Shown: one piece after another, positions 13,945-21,608 of the stretch
Layout of the letters: every line of letters starts with the position of its first letter
How positions within the stretch are numbered: the stretch's first letter is position 1
NCBI GenBank assembly: GCA_963610045.1
Contig: CAVDMS010000023.1
Coordinates: 1 to 21,614, forward strand
From: F23-B02 sp963610045
GTDB taxonomy: Bacteria > Bacillota > Clostridia > Oscillospirales > Oscillospiraceae
Direction of reading: 5' to 3'
Length of the DNA stretch: 21,614 nt
Program-made: the position numbers and the translations under genes
The notes under the pieces: model-generated
What the model was told of the DNA's origin: nothing
The model's input: only the letters and a program-made list of their open reading frames with translations
Databases searched by the model: none

Positions 13945-14310
13945 ATGGGCTTTTTGTTTGTGGGACTCGGCGGCGCTCTCGGAGCAATGGGCAGGTATGC
14001 GATAAGCCTGCTCCCGGTAAGGACCGCATTTCCCGTTTTGACGCTTGTCACAAACGTGCTTGGCGCGCTTCTGATAGGCTTCATCACGGGCTTTGTCTCG
14101 GATAGGGGGACGGTCTCGCCTAACACCGTCCTGTTTTGGAAAACGGGCGTCTGCGGCGGCTTTACGACCTTTTCGACCTTCTCATTGGAGGCGTACAGGC
14201 TCTTTGAGTGCAGCAGGTACGGTATGGCGATCCTGTACATCGTTCTCAGTACGGCGCTCTGCCTCCTCGGAATCTTCTGCGGAAAGAGGCTTGCCGCACT
14301 TTGCAAATAA
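13945..14310 (+). CDS. crcB: Fluoride ion channel CrcB/Fluc
   Basis: This 121-residue protein has four hydrophobic helices and the family's key elements. These are GGALGAMGRY near the N-terminus (9-18), TLVTNVLGALLIG (33-45, pore Asn37) and the Phe-box/sodium-site segment GVCGGFTTFSTFSLE (68-82). Fluc proteins form antiparallel dimers in the membrane and export toxic fluoride. Length is normal. GGAGG at 13934-13938 is the ribosome binding site. Only one copy is present here, so it should act as a homodimer. It follows tadA by 59 nt and may be read from the same transcript; a strong hairpin follows it. Confidence 0.95.
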   Translation: MGFLFVGLGGALGAMGRYAISLLPVRTAFPVLTLVTNVLGALLIGFITGFVSDRGTVSPNTVLFWKTGVCGGFTTFSTFSLEAYRLFECSRYGMAILYIVLSTALCLLGIFCGKRLAALCK

Positions 14311-14324
14311 CAAAAAACACGAAA

Positions 14325-14355
14325 GCGCCCGACTTGGAAAACCCAAGTCGGGCGC
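14325..14355. terminator. Convergent terminator between crcB and the zinc-ribbon gene
   Basis: A 13-bp perfect GC-rich stem (14325-14337 with 14343-14355) has a 5-nt loop. The T-rich tract is better on the minus strand (TTTCGTGTTTTTTG after the stem), so it mainly ends the zinc-ribbon transcript but should also stop crcB transcription. Confidence 0.85.
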
Positions 14356-14379
14356 CGATATTTATTCACTTGCGAAGGC

Positions 14380-15141
14380 TCAGTCGGTCACGATGATGAT
14401 GACGGAGAAGCTTTCGGAATTTGCGTCGTTTGTAAAGGTCGCAAGAGTTACTCCCTTTTCAAGGGGGCTTACGGTGAGCGTGGTGGTGTCGCCTTCCCAA
14501 GTATCCTCGTCAAAGCTTACGTCGGCACTTGAGCCGTCAAGGCTGAGATTGAGCGTGACCCCACCCTCGATCGCACAGGTAATGGTGAGCGTCTCGTCGT
14601 AGTCATCCTCGCTGAGAACGATAACGGCTTTGTCTGCGTGGAAGGAGTCGGATGCATAACCGATGTCGTTGTAGTTCGCGTAATAGCAAATGTCCCAAAG
14701 ATCGGAGGATGCGGTGTCTGCGGAGTCGTAAAGCTCCTCAAGCTCGTCATAGTCGGCCTTGAGATCGTCGTACTTTGCTTCGGACTTCTTGAGGTCGGAC
14801 TTTACGTCGGCAAGCTCGTCCCTGGTTTTCGGAGCCATGACGAAATACTGATATACGTTAAGACCTATGAGGGCGAGGATCAAAACGCCGATGACGGCGA
14901 TGAGAGCAACCTTCTTGCCCTTGCCAGCCTTCTTTGCGGGGGCGTTGTCAAACGCGGGAGCGACGGGGGGAACATCGAATACGGGCGCTTCGGGAGCAGG
15001 GGTCTCAAATGCGGGCGCTTCGGGGGCTGCATAAGCGGCAGGCTCGGCTTCGGGAGCGGGAGCATCCTCCTGCTTTGCACCGCAGTAAATGCAGAATTTG
15101 GTACCGTCTTCAAGCTTCTTGCCACAGGTGGTACAGAACAC
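14380..15141 (-). CDS. Zinc-ribbon, transmembrane and coiled-coil protein of unknown function
   Basis: This 253-residue protein has four parts. A zinc ribbon with two CxxC pairs sits at the very N-terminus (CTTCG, CIYCG; 3-21). A Pro/Ala/Glu-rich linker with repeating PEAP-like units follows (about 26-68). Next come a basic patch and one transmembrane helix (VALIAVIGVLILALIGLNVY, about 78-97). The last part is a charged coiled coil (about 105-142) and a beta-rich C-terminal domain (about 165-253) with Ser/Asp/Thr-rich strands. By the positive-inside rule the ribbon is cytoplasmic and the C-terminal domain outside. The start is GTG (15139-15141), since MFCTTCG fits the family and AAAGGA lies about 8 nt before it. 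The family is common in Clostridia; function is unknown. Confidence 0.8.
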   Translation of the reverse strand: MFCTTCGKKLEDGTKFCIYCGAKQEDAPAPEAEPAAYAAPEAPAFETPAPEAPVFDVPPVAPAFDNAPAKKAGKGKKVALIAVIGVLILALIGLNVYQYFVMAPKTRDELADVKSDLKKSEAKYDDLKADYDELEELYDSADTASSDLWDICYYANYNDIGYASDSFHADKAVIVLSEDDYDETLTITCAIEGGVTLNLSLDGSSADVSFDEDTWEGDTTTLTVSPLEKGVTLATFTNDANSESFSVIIIVTD

Positions 15142-15157
15142 TTAAATCATCCTTTCT

Positions 15158-15188
15158 GAATATTATTCATTTTTTGTGAATAATATTG
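15158..15188. promoter_or_regulatory. Two 11-bp palindromes upstream of the zinc-ribbon gene
   Basis: GAATATTATTC (15158-15168) is a palindrome around a central T, and GAATAATATTG (15178-15188) repeats it with one end mismatch. Their centres are 20 bp apart, close to two helical turns. They lie in the predicted leader, just ahead of the ribosome binding site. They may be operator sites for a dimeric repressor, or an mRNA hairpin (the two blocks are also complementary to each other). Confidence 0.4.
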
Positions 15189-15222
15189 CTTTTTTAATTT
15201 TTCCGTGTTATGCTGTAAATCA

Positions 15223-15251
15223 AGAATAACATTATTATCGGGCTTAGTCAA
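15223..15251 (-). promoter_or_regulatory. Candidate promoter of the zinc-ribbon gene
   Basis: On the minus strand TTGACT (15246-15251) and TATTCT (15223-15228) have a 17-nt spacer. The leader would be about 75 nt and include the paired palindromes. Confidence 0.4.
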
Positions 15252-15344
15252 TATCACTGTCCGACAAAATTCGTTAAATGCATACATAATCGTAAAGCCG
15301 CAAAAACTTTTAAAATGCAAATCGCTAAAAATGCGCTAAAGCAC

Positions 15345-15373
15345 TTGTAATCATCACCGCAATGTGCTAAAGT
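15345..15373 (+). promoter_or_regulatory. Extended -10 promoter for the subtilase gene
   Basis: TTGTAA (15345-15350), a 17-nt spacer ending in TGC, and TAAAGT (15368-15373) match the pta promoter in arrangement and in most of the key bases (TTGnAA-N14-TGnTAAAGTG). The leader is about 80 nt and ends with AGGAG at 15449-15453, 6 nt before the ATG. Confidence 0.5.
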
Positions 15374-15459
15374 GGAACAGTAACAATGTAAAATATTCCG
15401 GCGCCGAGCCGGGTGTTTTAATAAAATTACCGAGATAGATCGGAGAAAAGGAGAAACTC

Positions 15460-18400
15460 ATGAAAACAGCACGCACTACCAAACGTTTTATTTCACTGCT
15501 GCTTATCATCATGCTGCTTATGAGCCTGACGCTTCCCGTCATGGCGACTAACGACAAGAGCAGCGGCGGAATAACATGGGAGAAGGTGGACAATGACACG
15601 GTTAAAGCCGATCTGCCCGCCAAGGCCGCTGATGATACAGACTCCGACGCTCCGGAATATGCGGATACGGACATCGTTCGCGTCTCCATAGTTCTGGAAC
15701 AGAAGAGCACCGTCGCAGCGGGCTTCTCCACCATTAAAATAGCTTCCAACGCAAGCGCCATGAGCTACCGCAGCGGACTTAAGTCTCAGCAGGATGCCAT
15801 GGCAAAGACCATTTCCGACAAGGTTTTGGGCGGAAAGGATCTTGATGTCGTTTGGAATCTGACTCTTGCGGCGAACATCATCTCCGCAAACGTACCCTAC
15901 GGAACCATCGAGCAGATCAAGGCTCTCGACGGCGTTAAGAATGTCGTTATCGAGCAGACCTATGAACCCTGCGTAAGCTCCACCGGTGCGGCAGATCCCA
16001 ATATGGCGACCTCCTCCGGCATGACCGGCTCCTCCGCGGCCTGGGCAAACGGCTACACCGGCGCAGGCAGCAGGATCGCCATCATCGACACCGGACTTGA
16101 TACCGACCATCAGTCCTTTGCAAGCAATGCATACCTCTTCGCACTTGAGCAGAACGCCGAAAAGCTCGGCATGGACTACAACGAGTACGTTAAGTCCCTC
16201 GCTCTGCTCACTCAGGCGGACGTCGAGAAGCACTGGAGCGAGCTGAACTTCTCCTCCGTGTACTCCGGCGACGTAGGCAACACCTTCTTCAGCGAAAAGG
16301 TACCTTTCGGTGCAAACTACGTTGACAAGGGCATCGAGATCACCCACGACAAGGACACCCAGGGTGAACACGGCTCCCACGTTGCGGGTATTGCGGCAGC
16401 AAACCGCTTCATCGAAAACGAGGACGGCACCTTCTCCAACGCTCTTGAGTCCGTAAAGACCCAGGGCATCGCCCCCGACGCACAGCTTCTCGTTATGAAG
16501 GTGTTCGGCAAGAACGGCGGCGCAAACGACTCCGACTACATGGCAGCCATTGAGGACGCCATCATCCTCGGCGCAGACTCCGTGAACCTTTCTCTCGGTT
16601 CCGGCAATGCGGGCTTTGCCACCAGTGAGGATTACCAGAACGTCATGGACGATCTGGCAAAGAGCGACACCGTCGTTTCCATCTCCGCAGGTAACTCCGG
16701 TATGTACGGCGACGGCAATCTGCCCGTTTACGGCTACCTGTACAGCGACGGTGCAAACTTCGCTACCGGCGGCTCTCCCGGCTCCTTCACCAATTCCTTC
16801 ACCGTGGCATCCGTTGACAACGACGGCGCTACCGGCAAATACCTCAAGTTCGGCGACAACCTGATATTCTACACCGAGAGCGATTACTCCAACGATCCCA
16901 TCAGCTCCATGCCCGGCGAGTACGAATACGTCTTCGTCGACGCCGCAGGCACTCAGGCTGACTTTGAAAAAGTCAAAGACGCTCTTGACGGCAAGATCGC
17001 CATTTGCTGGCGCGGCGGCATCTCCTTCTATGAGAAGGCAGAGAACGCAGTTGCAAACGGCGCTATCGCAACCATCGTTGCGAACAATCAGGCCGGCACC
17101 ATCAACATGGACCTGAGCGACTACACCCAGTCCGCTCCCTGCATCTCCATCCTCCAGTCCGAAGGTCAGTACATTATGGAAAACTCCACTCCCGTTGAGG
17201 ACGAGAGCGGCAATGTCCTGTACTACACCGGAAAGATCACCGTTGAGGATCAGATCGGCACCGTGCAGTACGATTCCGAGTACTACACCATGAGCGACTT
17301 CTCCAGCTGGGGCGTTCCCGGAACCCTTGAGCTCAAGCCCGAGATCACCGCACCCGGCGGAAGCATCTACTCCGTCAACGGCGCTGTCGCAGGCGGCAAG
17401 GCTTACGAGGTCATGTCCGGTACCTCCATGGCTGCTCCTCAGATCGCAGGTATGAGCGCACTCGTTGCTCAGTACATCCGTGAAAACGGCCTCGATCAGA
17501 AGACCGGACTGAGCGCACGTCAGCTCACTCAGAGCCTCCTCATGTCCACCGCTACCCCGCTCGTCGAGAAGGACAGCGGCAGCTACTACTCCGTCATGAA
17601 GCAGGGCGCAGGTCTTGCAAACGTTGATGCTGCAATGAACGCCGGCTCCTACATCATGATGGCGTCCAATGCTACCAAGTCTGCGGCAGACGGCAAGGTC
17701 AAGGTCGAGCTTGGCGACGACCCCACCCGCAGCGGCAGCTACAGCTTCAGCTTCACCATCAACAACATGAGCGGAGAGACCAAGAGCTACGATATAAGCT
17801 CCAGCTTCTTCACTCAGGACATTTTTGAAGATGAAGACACTGGCTACAAGCTTCTTGACACTTGGACCGTTCCCCTCAACTTCACCGCAAGCTACACCGT
17901 TAACGGTGCTGCGATCACCAACGAAAACATCGAGAAGCTCGCAGCTTACGACTTCGACGGCAACGGCAGCATAAACGCAGCCGACGGTCAGGCACTGCTC
18001 AACTACATCACCGGCGTTAAGGATTCCATCTCCTGCAAGGACGCAGCGGACATCGACAACGACGGCGATATCGACACCTACGACGCATACCTCTTCTTCA
18101 AGGCACTCAACGCAGGCTCCGTAAGCGTTCCCGCAAACGGCAGCGTTGAAGTCACCGTCTCCGTACAGCTCCAGGACATCGACAAGTATGACGACAACGG
18201 CGCATACGTCGAGGGCTACGTTTTTGTTGACGAGCTTACCTCCGCAGACGGCGCACTGGGCGAGTCCCACTCCATCCCCGTCCTCGGCTACTACGGCAGC
18301 TGGTCCGAGCCTTCCATGTTCGACGTCGGCAGCTACCTTGAGTACGCTTACGGCCTTGAGGACAGGATCCCCTATATGTACGCAGCGGCAGGTCAGAACG

Positions 18401-21400
18401 CTCTGTATTACCAGACCTACATAGTCAACTATGCGGGCGACAACGCAAACTACTACTTCGGCGGTAACCCCGTTGCCGAAGAGGACGTTTACATGCCCGA
18501 ACGCAATGCTATCAACAGCGAAAACGGCGACAAGATCGGTAAGATCACCTTCACTCCGATCCGCAATGCGGGCGCATCCCGCTTCACCGTCACCGACGAG
18601 GCGGGCAACTACATCGTAAACGAGGAGCTCGGCTCCATAAGCGCAGCATTCTACTACTCCAACGGCTCCTCCTGGCAGAGCACGAGGCTCAGCTATGCTC
18701 CCAACTTCGCTCCCACCGGCATCGCCGAAGGCACGAAGCTTGAGATGAAGCTCACCCTCGCTCCCGAATACTACGTCGGCTCCGACGGCAGCGTCGCATG
18801 GGATAAGCTCAGCGAGAACGCAAGCTTCACCATGCCCGTCGTCATCGACAACACCGCACCTGAGATTCAGGATATAGCTCTTGTTAAGAGCCTCAAGACC
18901 GGTGAGACCACCATCGACGTCACCGCAAGCGACAACCAGTACATCGCAGGCGTGTTCCTGTACGACAGCAAGAGCAACTTCATTGCGGGCTTCGGCTCCG
19001 ACTCCACTGCGGAAGCGGGTCAGCTCTGCAAGTACAGCTTCGACATGGGCGAGACCGATAAGTACCTCATTCAGGTCTACGACTATGCGGCAAACTGCTC
19101 CACCTACAAGATCAACCTCAACGATGAGGAAGCAAACGGCGATATCACCGTAAGCCTCGACAAGACCTCTCTTGAGCTCGTCAAGGGCGCAACCGCAAAG
19201 CTCACCGCTTCCGTAACTCCTTGGGGTACTCCCGACGAGACCGTCACTTGGGAAAGCAGCGACACCAGTGTTGCTACCGTTAACAAGTACGGCGTTGTCA
19301 CCGCAGTCGGCAAGGGCAGCTGCACCGTGACTGCGATCTCCAACGGCGACAGCACTAAGACCGCTTCCTGCGACGTCAGCGTCATCACTCTGCCTCTGCT
19401 TGTCCAGGGCGTGCTTCAGGATAAGAGCGGCAACCCGCAGTTCTTCAGTTGGGATCTCGAAAAGGAAGCTACCTGGACTCCCGGCGCAGCGCTTCAGACC
19501 GACATCTCCTCCTTCGTTTGGGACTGGAACGGCAATGACGGCGCTTACGGCTACCAGATGAACACCGACGGCTACCTCTACACCGTCGATATGGAGACCG
19601 GCGAGACCGTCGCCTCCTCCGACGCACCGAACAACTTCGGCGCACCGCTCAACGACATGGAAATGTCCTACGCTCAGAATGACAGCCTCGGCAAGAACTA
19701 CATTTTCGGCGTATACGGCAGCTACGTCCTCTACGCCGACGCAGCCGATAACGATTTCGACCAAGGCTACCCCTTAGCAGGATATCTCCTCAAGACCGGA
19801 GCAAGCGCCTTCACCGGCATTGCATGGGCCGGCCAGTACACCTACCAGGGATTCCTCTTCGACGTGTACTACCTGCTTGACAATGCAAACTACCTCTGGA
19901 CACTCGGTTTTAACATTGAAGAAGGCTATGTGCTTACCTTTAGCAATCCGTCTCCCGTTGATTTCGAGCTCAGTTGGCCCACCTACGATGGCAGCCAGTA
20001 CTGCTCGCTGGTACTCGACGACAACTCGGAATACGCATACCTCAGCTACTTCACCGGCGAGACCAATGAGCTTTACAGGATCCTTAAGACCGGGGACGAG
20101 GACGGCAACTATACCGCCACCGCAACTCTGCTCGGCGATGTCGGCGCAGACGTATGGCCCTGCGCACTGACCTCCGTTTCTTCGAACGGCAGCGGCGACG
20201 ATACCACTCGTGCCGCAGATAAGGTCTTTAAGACCGATGCAAAGGCGACCCTCTCCTCCGTCAAGGCGAACGAGGTCAGCTTCAAGGGCAAGGCTCCCGT
20301 CGGCGGACTCAACTCCGTCGTCGTGACCGAGGACAAGAGCGCAGCTCCCGTCGCAAAGAGCGCATCTCCGCTCTCCGTCGGCACTGTTGCTTCCGATGAG
20401 GGAACCGTCATCGTTGAGCTTACCGCAAAGGACGCTCAGGGCTTGGACGCAGCTTCCACCAACGGTCTTGTTGACATCGCATGGTCTGACTCTCTTGAGT
20501 ATGTAGGAGCTGAGTATTACAGCGACTACTCCAGTACAAAGATCGGCGACACCGCACTTATAGGCTATGTTGACCTTGACGGTATCCCGGCAGGCGCGAC
20601 CGTCGCAAAGCTCATCTTCAATGTCAATAGCAGCGACGATGCAAGCGTCACCATAACGCACAAGCAGATCAACAACGAAGCGATCGAATACGTTGAAGAG
20701 CTTGACATCTCCGCAGAGTTTAAGCACGAGAATACCGAGGTGCGTGGTGCAAAGCCTGCAACCTGCACCGAGGATGGCTACACCGGCGACATCTACTGCT
20801 CCGACTGTGGCAAGCTTCTGCAGAAGGGCACTGTCATCCCCGCAAATCACGATTCCGATCCGTTTAACGACATTGCAGAGTCCGGCTTCCACGATAGCAT
20901 TATCGAGGCATCCGAGCTTGGCATCATAAACGGCTATGGCGACGGCAGCTTCAGGCCGAACCAGGCGGTAAGCCGCGCACAGTTTGTCACCATGCTGTGG
21001 CGTGCGGCAGGCGAGCCTTCGCCCGAAAAGACCGAGCTTAGCTTCACCGACGCCGAATACATTGCCGAACCCTTTACTGCTGCCGTAGCATGGGGCGTCG
21101 AAAACGGCATTATAAACGGCTATGGCGACGGCAGCTTCAGACCGAACCAGGCAGTAAGCCGTGCGCAGATGGCGACCTTCGTGTACCGCTACATGAAGAA
21201 TGTTGCCGAGTACGACTTCGGCGAGGTCAAGGCGGCAGAATATGACGATGCAGCAGAGATCGCGGCACCGTTTGTGGATGCGGTCAACGCACTCACCTCC
21301 ACCGGTATCGTGAAGGGCACCACCGAAAACACCTTTGAGCCTAACGAAGTAGCGGTCAGGGGTGCAGCCGCCGCGGTAATCGTGAGGATGATGCATCTCC

Positions 21401-21417
21401 TTACCCCCGCAGTGTAA
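15460..21417 (+). CDS. SLH-anchored cell-envelope subtilase (S8, lactocepin-like) with internal dockerin
   Basis: This 1985-residue secreted serine protease has a signal peptide (cleavage probably after A29, VMA|T) and an inhibitor-like prodomain (about 71-168). The S8 domain carries D210 (IIDTG), H304 (HGSHVAG), oxyanion N412 (SAGNSG) and S656 (GTSMAAP), so it should be active; a PA domain is inserted at about 440-585. An Fn3-like domain (about 745-965) is interrupted by a dockerin with two calcium loops (D831-D842, D864-D875). Further Fn3-like modules (to about 1225), Big_2 (1229-1309) and a beta-rich segment of unknown type (about 1310-1590) follow. Next are a cohesin-like domain (about 1640-1745), a Cys/His segment (H1756, C1769, C1780, C1783, H1797) and three SLH repeats (about 1802-1853, 1862-1910, 1928-1980). 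The SLH repeats should tie it to cell-wall polymers. It probably digests extracellular protein. Codon bias suggests high expression. Confidence 0.95.
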   Translation: MKTARTTKRFISLLLIIMLLMSLTLPVMATNDKSSGGITWEKVDNDTVKADLPAKAADDTDSDAPEYADTDIVRVSIVLEQKSTVAAGFSTIKIASNASAMSYRSGLKSQQDAMAKTISDKVLGGKDLDVVWNLTLAANIISANVPYGTIEQIKALDGVKNVVIEQTYEPCVSSTGAADPNMATSSGMTGSSAAWANGYTGAGSRIAIIDTGLDTDHQSFASNAYLFALEQNAEKLGMDYNEYVKSLALLTQADVEKHWSELNFSSVYSGDVGNTFFSEKVPFGANYVDKGIEITHDKDTQGEHGSHVAGIAAANRFIENEDGTFSNALESVKTQGIAPDAQLLVMKVFGKNGGANDSDYMAAIEDAIILGADSVNLSLGSGNAGFATSEDYQNVMDDLAKSDTVVSISAGNSGMYGDGNLPVYGYLYSDGANFATGGSPGSFTNSFTVASVDNDGATGKYLKFGDNLIFYTESDYSNDPISSMPGEYEYVFVDAAGTQADFEKVKDALDGKIAICWRGGISFYEKAENAVANGAIATIVANNQAGTINMDLSDYTQSAPCISILQSEGQYIMENSTPVEDESGNVLYYTGKITVEDQIGTVQYDSEYYTMSDFSSWGVPGTLELKPEITAPGGSIYSVNGAVAGGKAYEVMSGTSMAAPQIAGMSALVAQYIRENGLDQKTGLSARQLTQSLLMSTATPLVEKDSGSYYSVMKQGAGLANVDAAMNAGSYIMMASNATKSAADGKVKVELGDDPTRSGSYSFSFTINNMSGETKSYDISSSFFTQDIFEDEDTGYKLLDTWTVPLNFTASYTVNGAAITNENIEKLAAYDFDGNGSINAADGQALLNYITGVKDSISCKDAADIDNDGDIDTYDAYLFFKALNAGSVSVPANGSVEVTVSVQLQDIDKYDDNGAYVEGYVFVDELTSADGALGESHSIPVLGYYGSWSEPSMFDVGSYLEYAYGLEDRIPYMYAAAGQNALYYQTYIVNYAGDNANYYFGGNPVAEEDVYMPERNAINSENGDKIGKITFTPIRNAGASRFTVTDEAGNYIVNEELGSISAAFYYSNGSSWQSTRLSYAPNFAPTGIAEGTKLEMKLTLAPEYYVGSDGSVAWDKLSENASFTMPVVIDNTAPEIQDIALVKSLKTGETTIDVTASDNQYIAGVFLYDSKSNFIAGFGSDSTAEAGQLCKYSFDMGETDKYLIQVYDYAANCSTYKINLNDEEANGDITVSLDKTSLELVKGATAKLTASVTPWGTPDETVTWESSDTSVATVNKYGVVTAVGKGSCTVTAISNGDSTKTASCDVSVITLPLLVQGVLQDKSGNPQFFSWDLEKEATWTPGAALQTDISSFVWDWNGNDGAYGYQMNTDGYLYTVDMETGETVASSDAPNNFGAPLNDMEMSYAQNDSLGKNYIFGVYGSYVLYADAADNDFDQGYPLAGYLLKTGASAFTGIAWAGQYTYQGFLFDVYYLLDNANYLWTLGFNIEEGYVLTFSNPSPVDFELSWPTYDGSQYCSLVLDDNSEYAYLSYFTGETNELYRILKTGDEDGNYTATATLLGDVGADVWPCALTSVSSNGSGDDTTRAADKVFKTDAKATLSSVKANEVSFKGKAPVGGLNSVVVTEDKSAAPVAKSASPLSVGTVASDEGTVIVELTAKDAQGLDAASTNGLVDIAWSDSLEYVGAEYYSDYSSTKIGDTALIGYVDLDGIPAGATVAKLIFNVNSSDDASVTITHKQINNEAIEYVEELDISAEFKHENTEVRGAKPATCTEDGYTGDIYCSDCGKLLQKGTVIPANHDSDPFNDIAESGFHDSIIEASELGIINGYGDGSFRPNQAVSRAQFVTMLWRAAGEPSPEKTELSFTDAEYIAEPFTAAVAWGVENGIINGYGDGSFRPNQAVSRAQMATFVYRYMKNVAEYDFGEVKAAEYDDAAEIAAPFVDAVNALTSTGIVKGTTENTFEPNEVAVRGAAAAVIVRMMHLLTPAV
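20926..20982 (+). repeat. SLH DNA repeat, copy 1
   Basis: This 57-nt block in the first SLH repeat is matched at 21112-21168, 186 nt downstream (62 codons). The copies differ at four bases, all synonymous, and encode the same 19 residues (INGYGDGSFRPNQAVSRAQ; I1823-Q1841). This points to recent duplication or gene conversion between SLH1 and SLH2. Confidence 0.9.
21112..21168 (+). repeat. SLH DNA repeat, copy 2
   Basis: Second copy of the 57-nt block, in SLH2 (I1885-Q1903). Differences from copy 1 are third-position changes in one AGG/AGA, one GCG/GCA, one CGC/CGT and one GCA/GCG codon. SLH3 does not share the block. Confidence 0.9.
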
Positions 21418-21441
21418 TAGCGCAAACCTAATTAATACAGC

Positions 21442-21473
21442 AAAAAGGCATGGGCGAAAGCCCATGTCTTTTT
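21442..21473 (+). terminator. Intrinsic terminator of the subtilase gene
   Basis: The stem has GGCATGGGC (21447-21455) pairing with GCCCATGTC (21460-21468), with one G-T pair and a stable GAAA tetraloop. It is flanked by five A and five T. It lies 24 nt after the tandem TAA TAG stops. Confidence 0.93.
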
Positions 21474-21540
21474 CTATCTGTCCAGAGAATCGGTAAAAAT
21501 TCAAAGGCACAAAGTCCAATTTTAGGCGAAGCAGGGGAGC

Positions 21541-21564
21541 TTGAGGGGACAAGGTCCCGCTCAA
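21541..21564. other. Hairpin in the terminal non-coding tail
   Basis: TTGAGGGGAC (21541-21550) pairs with GTCCC and CTCAA (21554-21564) across an AAG loop with one bulged G. It has no T-tract, so it is not a terminator by itself. The 134 nt after the subtilase terminator contain no gene I can see; this element could be part of a small RNA, a dispersed repeat or the leader of a gene beyond the window. Confidence 0.45.
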
Positions 21565-21587
21565 ATCGGATTATAGCCATCAAAAAC

Positions 21588-21608
21588 GTCTGATTTTTCA
21601 GACTTTTT
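21588..21608 (+). terminator. Second terminator-like hairpin at the window end
   Basis: GTCTGA (21588-21593) pairs with TCAGAC (21598-21603) over a TTTT loop and is followed by TTTTT. It is weak but of terminator form. With the hairpin at 21541-21564 it could close a short non-coding transcript. Confidence 0.45.

Larger units (their letters stand above)
15142..15459. other. Divergent intergenic region (318 nt)
   Basis: This AT-rich spacer between the zinc-ribbon gene and the subtilase gene holds no gene I can support. It contains paired palindromes near the zinc-ribbon start, candidate promoters for both genes, three GCTAAA copies (15324, 15335, 15366), and a 15-nt GC-rich inverted repeat in the subtilase leader (CCGGC 15398-15402 / GCCGG 15408-15412). 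A smaller CCGA/TCGG hairpin lies at 15430-15443. No known riboswitch consensus is recognised. Confidence 0.6.

Noticed and set aside
15368..15408. SigD/FliA-type promoter (TAAAG plus GCCGA) before the subtilase
   Set aside because: The spacing between TAAAGTGG and GCCGAG is 27 nt, far from the 11-15 nt required.
15374..15459. Riboswitch in the subtilase leader
   Set aside because: The GC-rich inverted repeat and small hairpin do not match c-di-GMP, c-di-AMP or NiCo consensus features that I can recognise.
15493..19764. A minus-strand open frame of 1423 codons opposite the subtilase
   Set aside because: It is in exact codon register with the protease gene and open only because TTA, CTA and TCA are avoided there. 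Its translation is Val/Gly/Asp/Cys-rich without domains.
19774..21564. A minus-strand open frame of 596 codons opposite the 3' part of the subtilase
   Set aside because: Same cause and composition; it also crosses the terminator hairpin.
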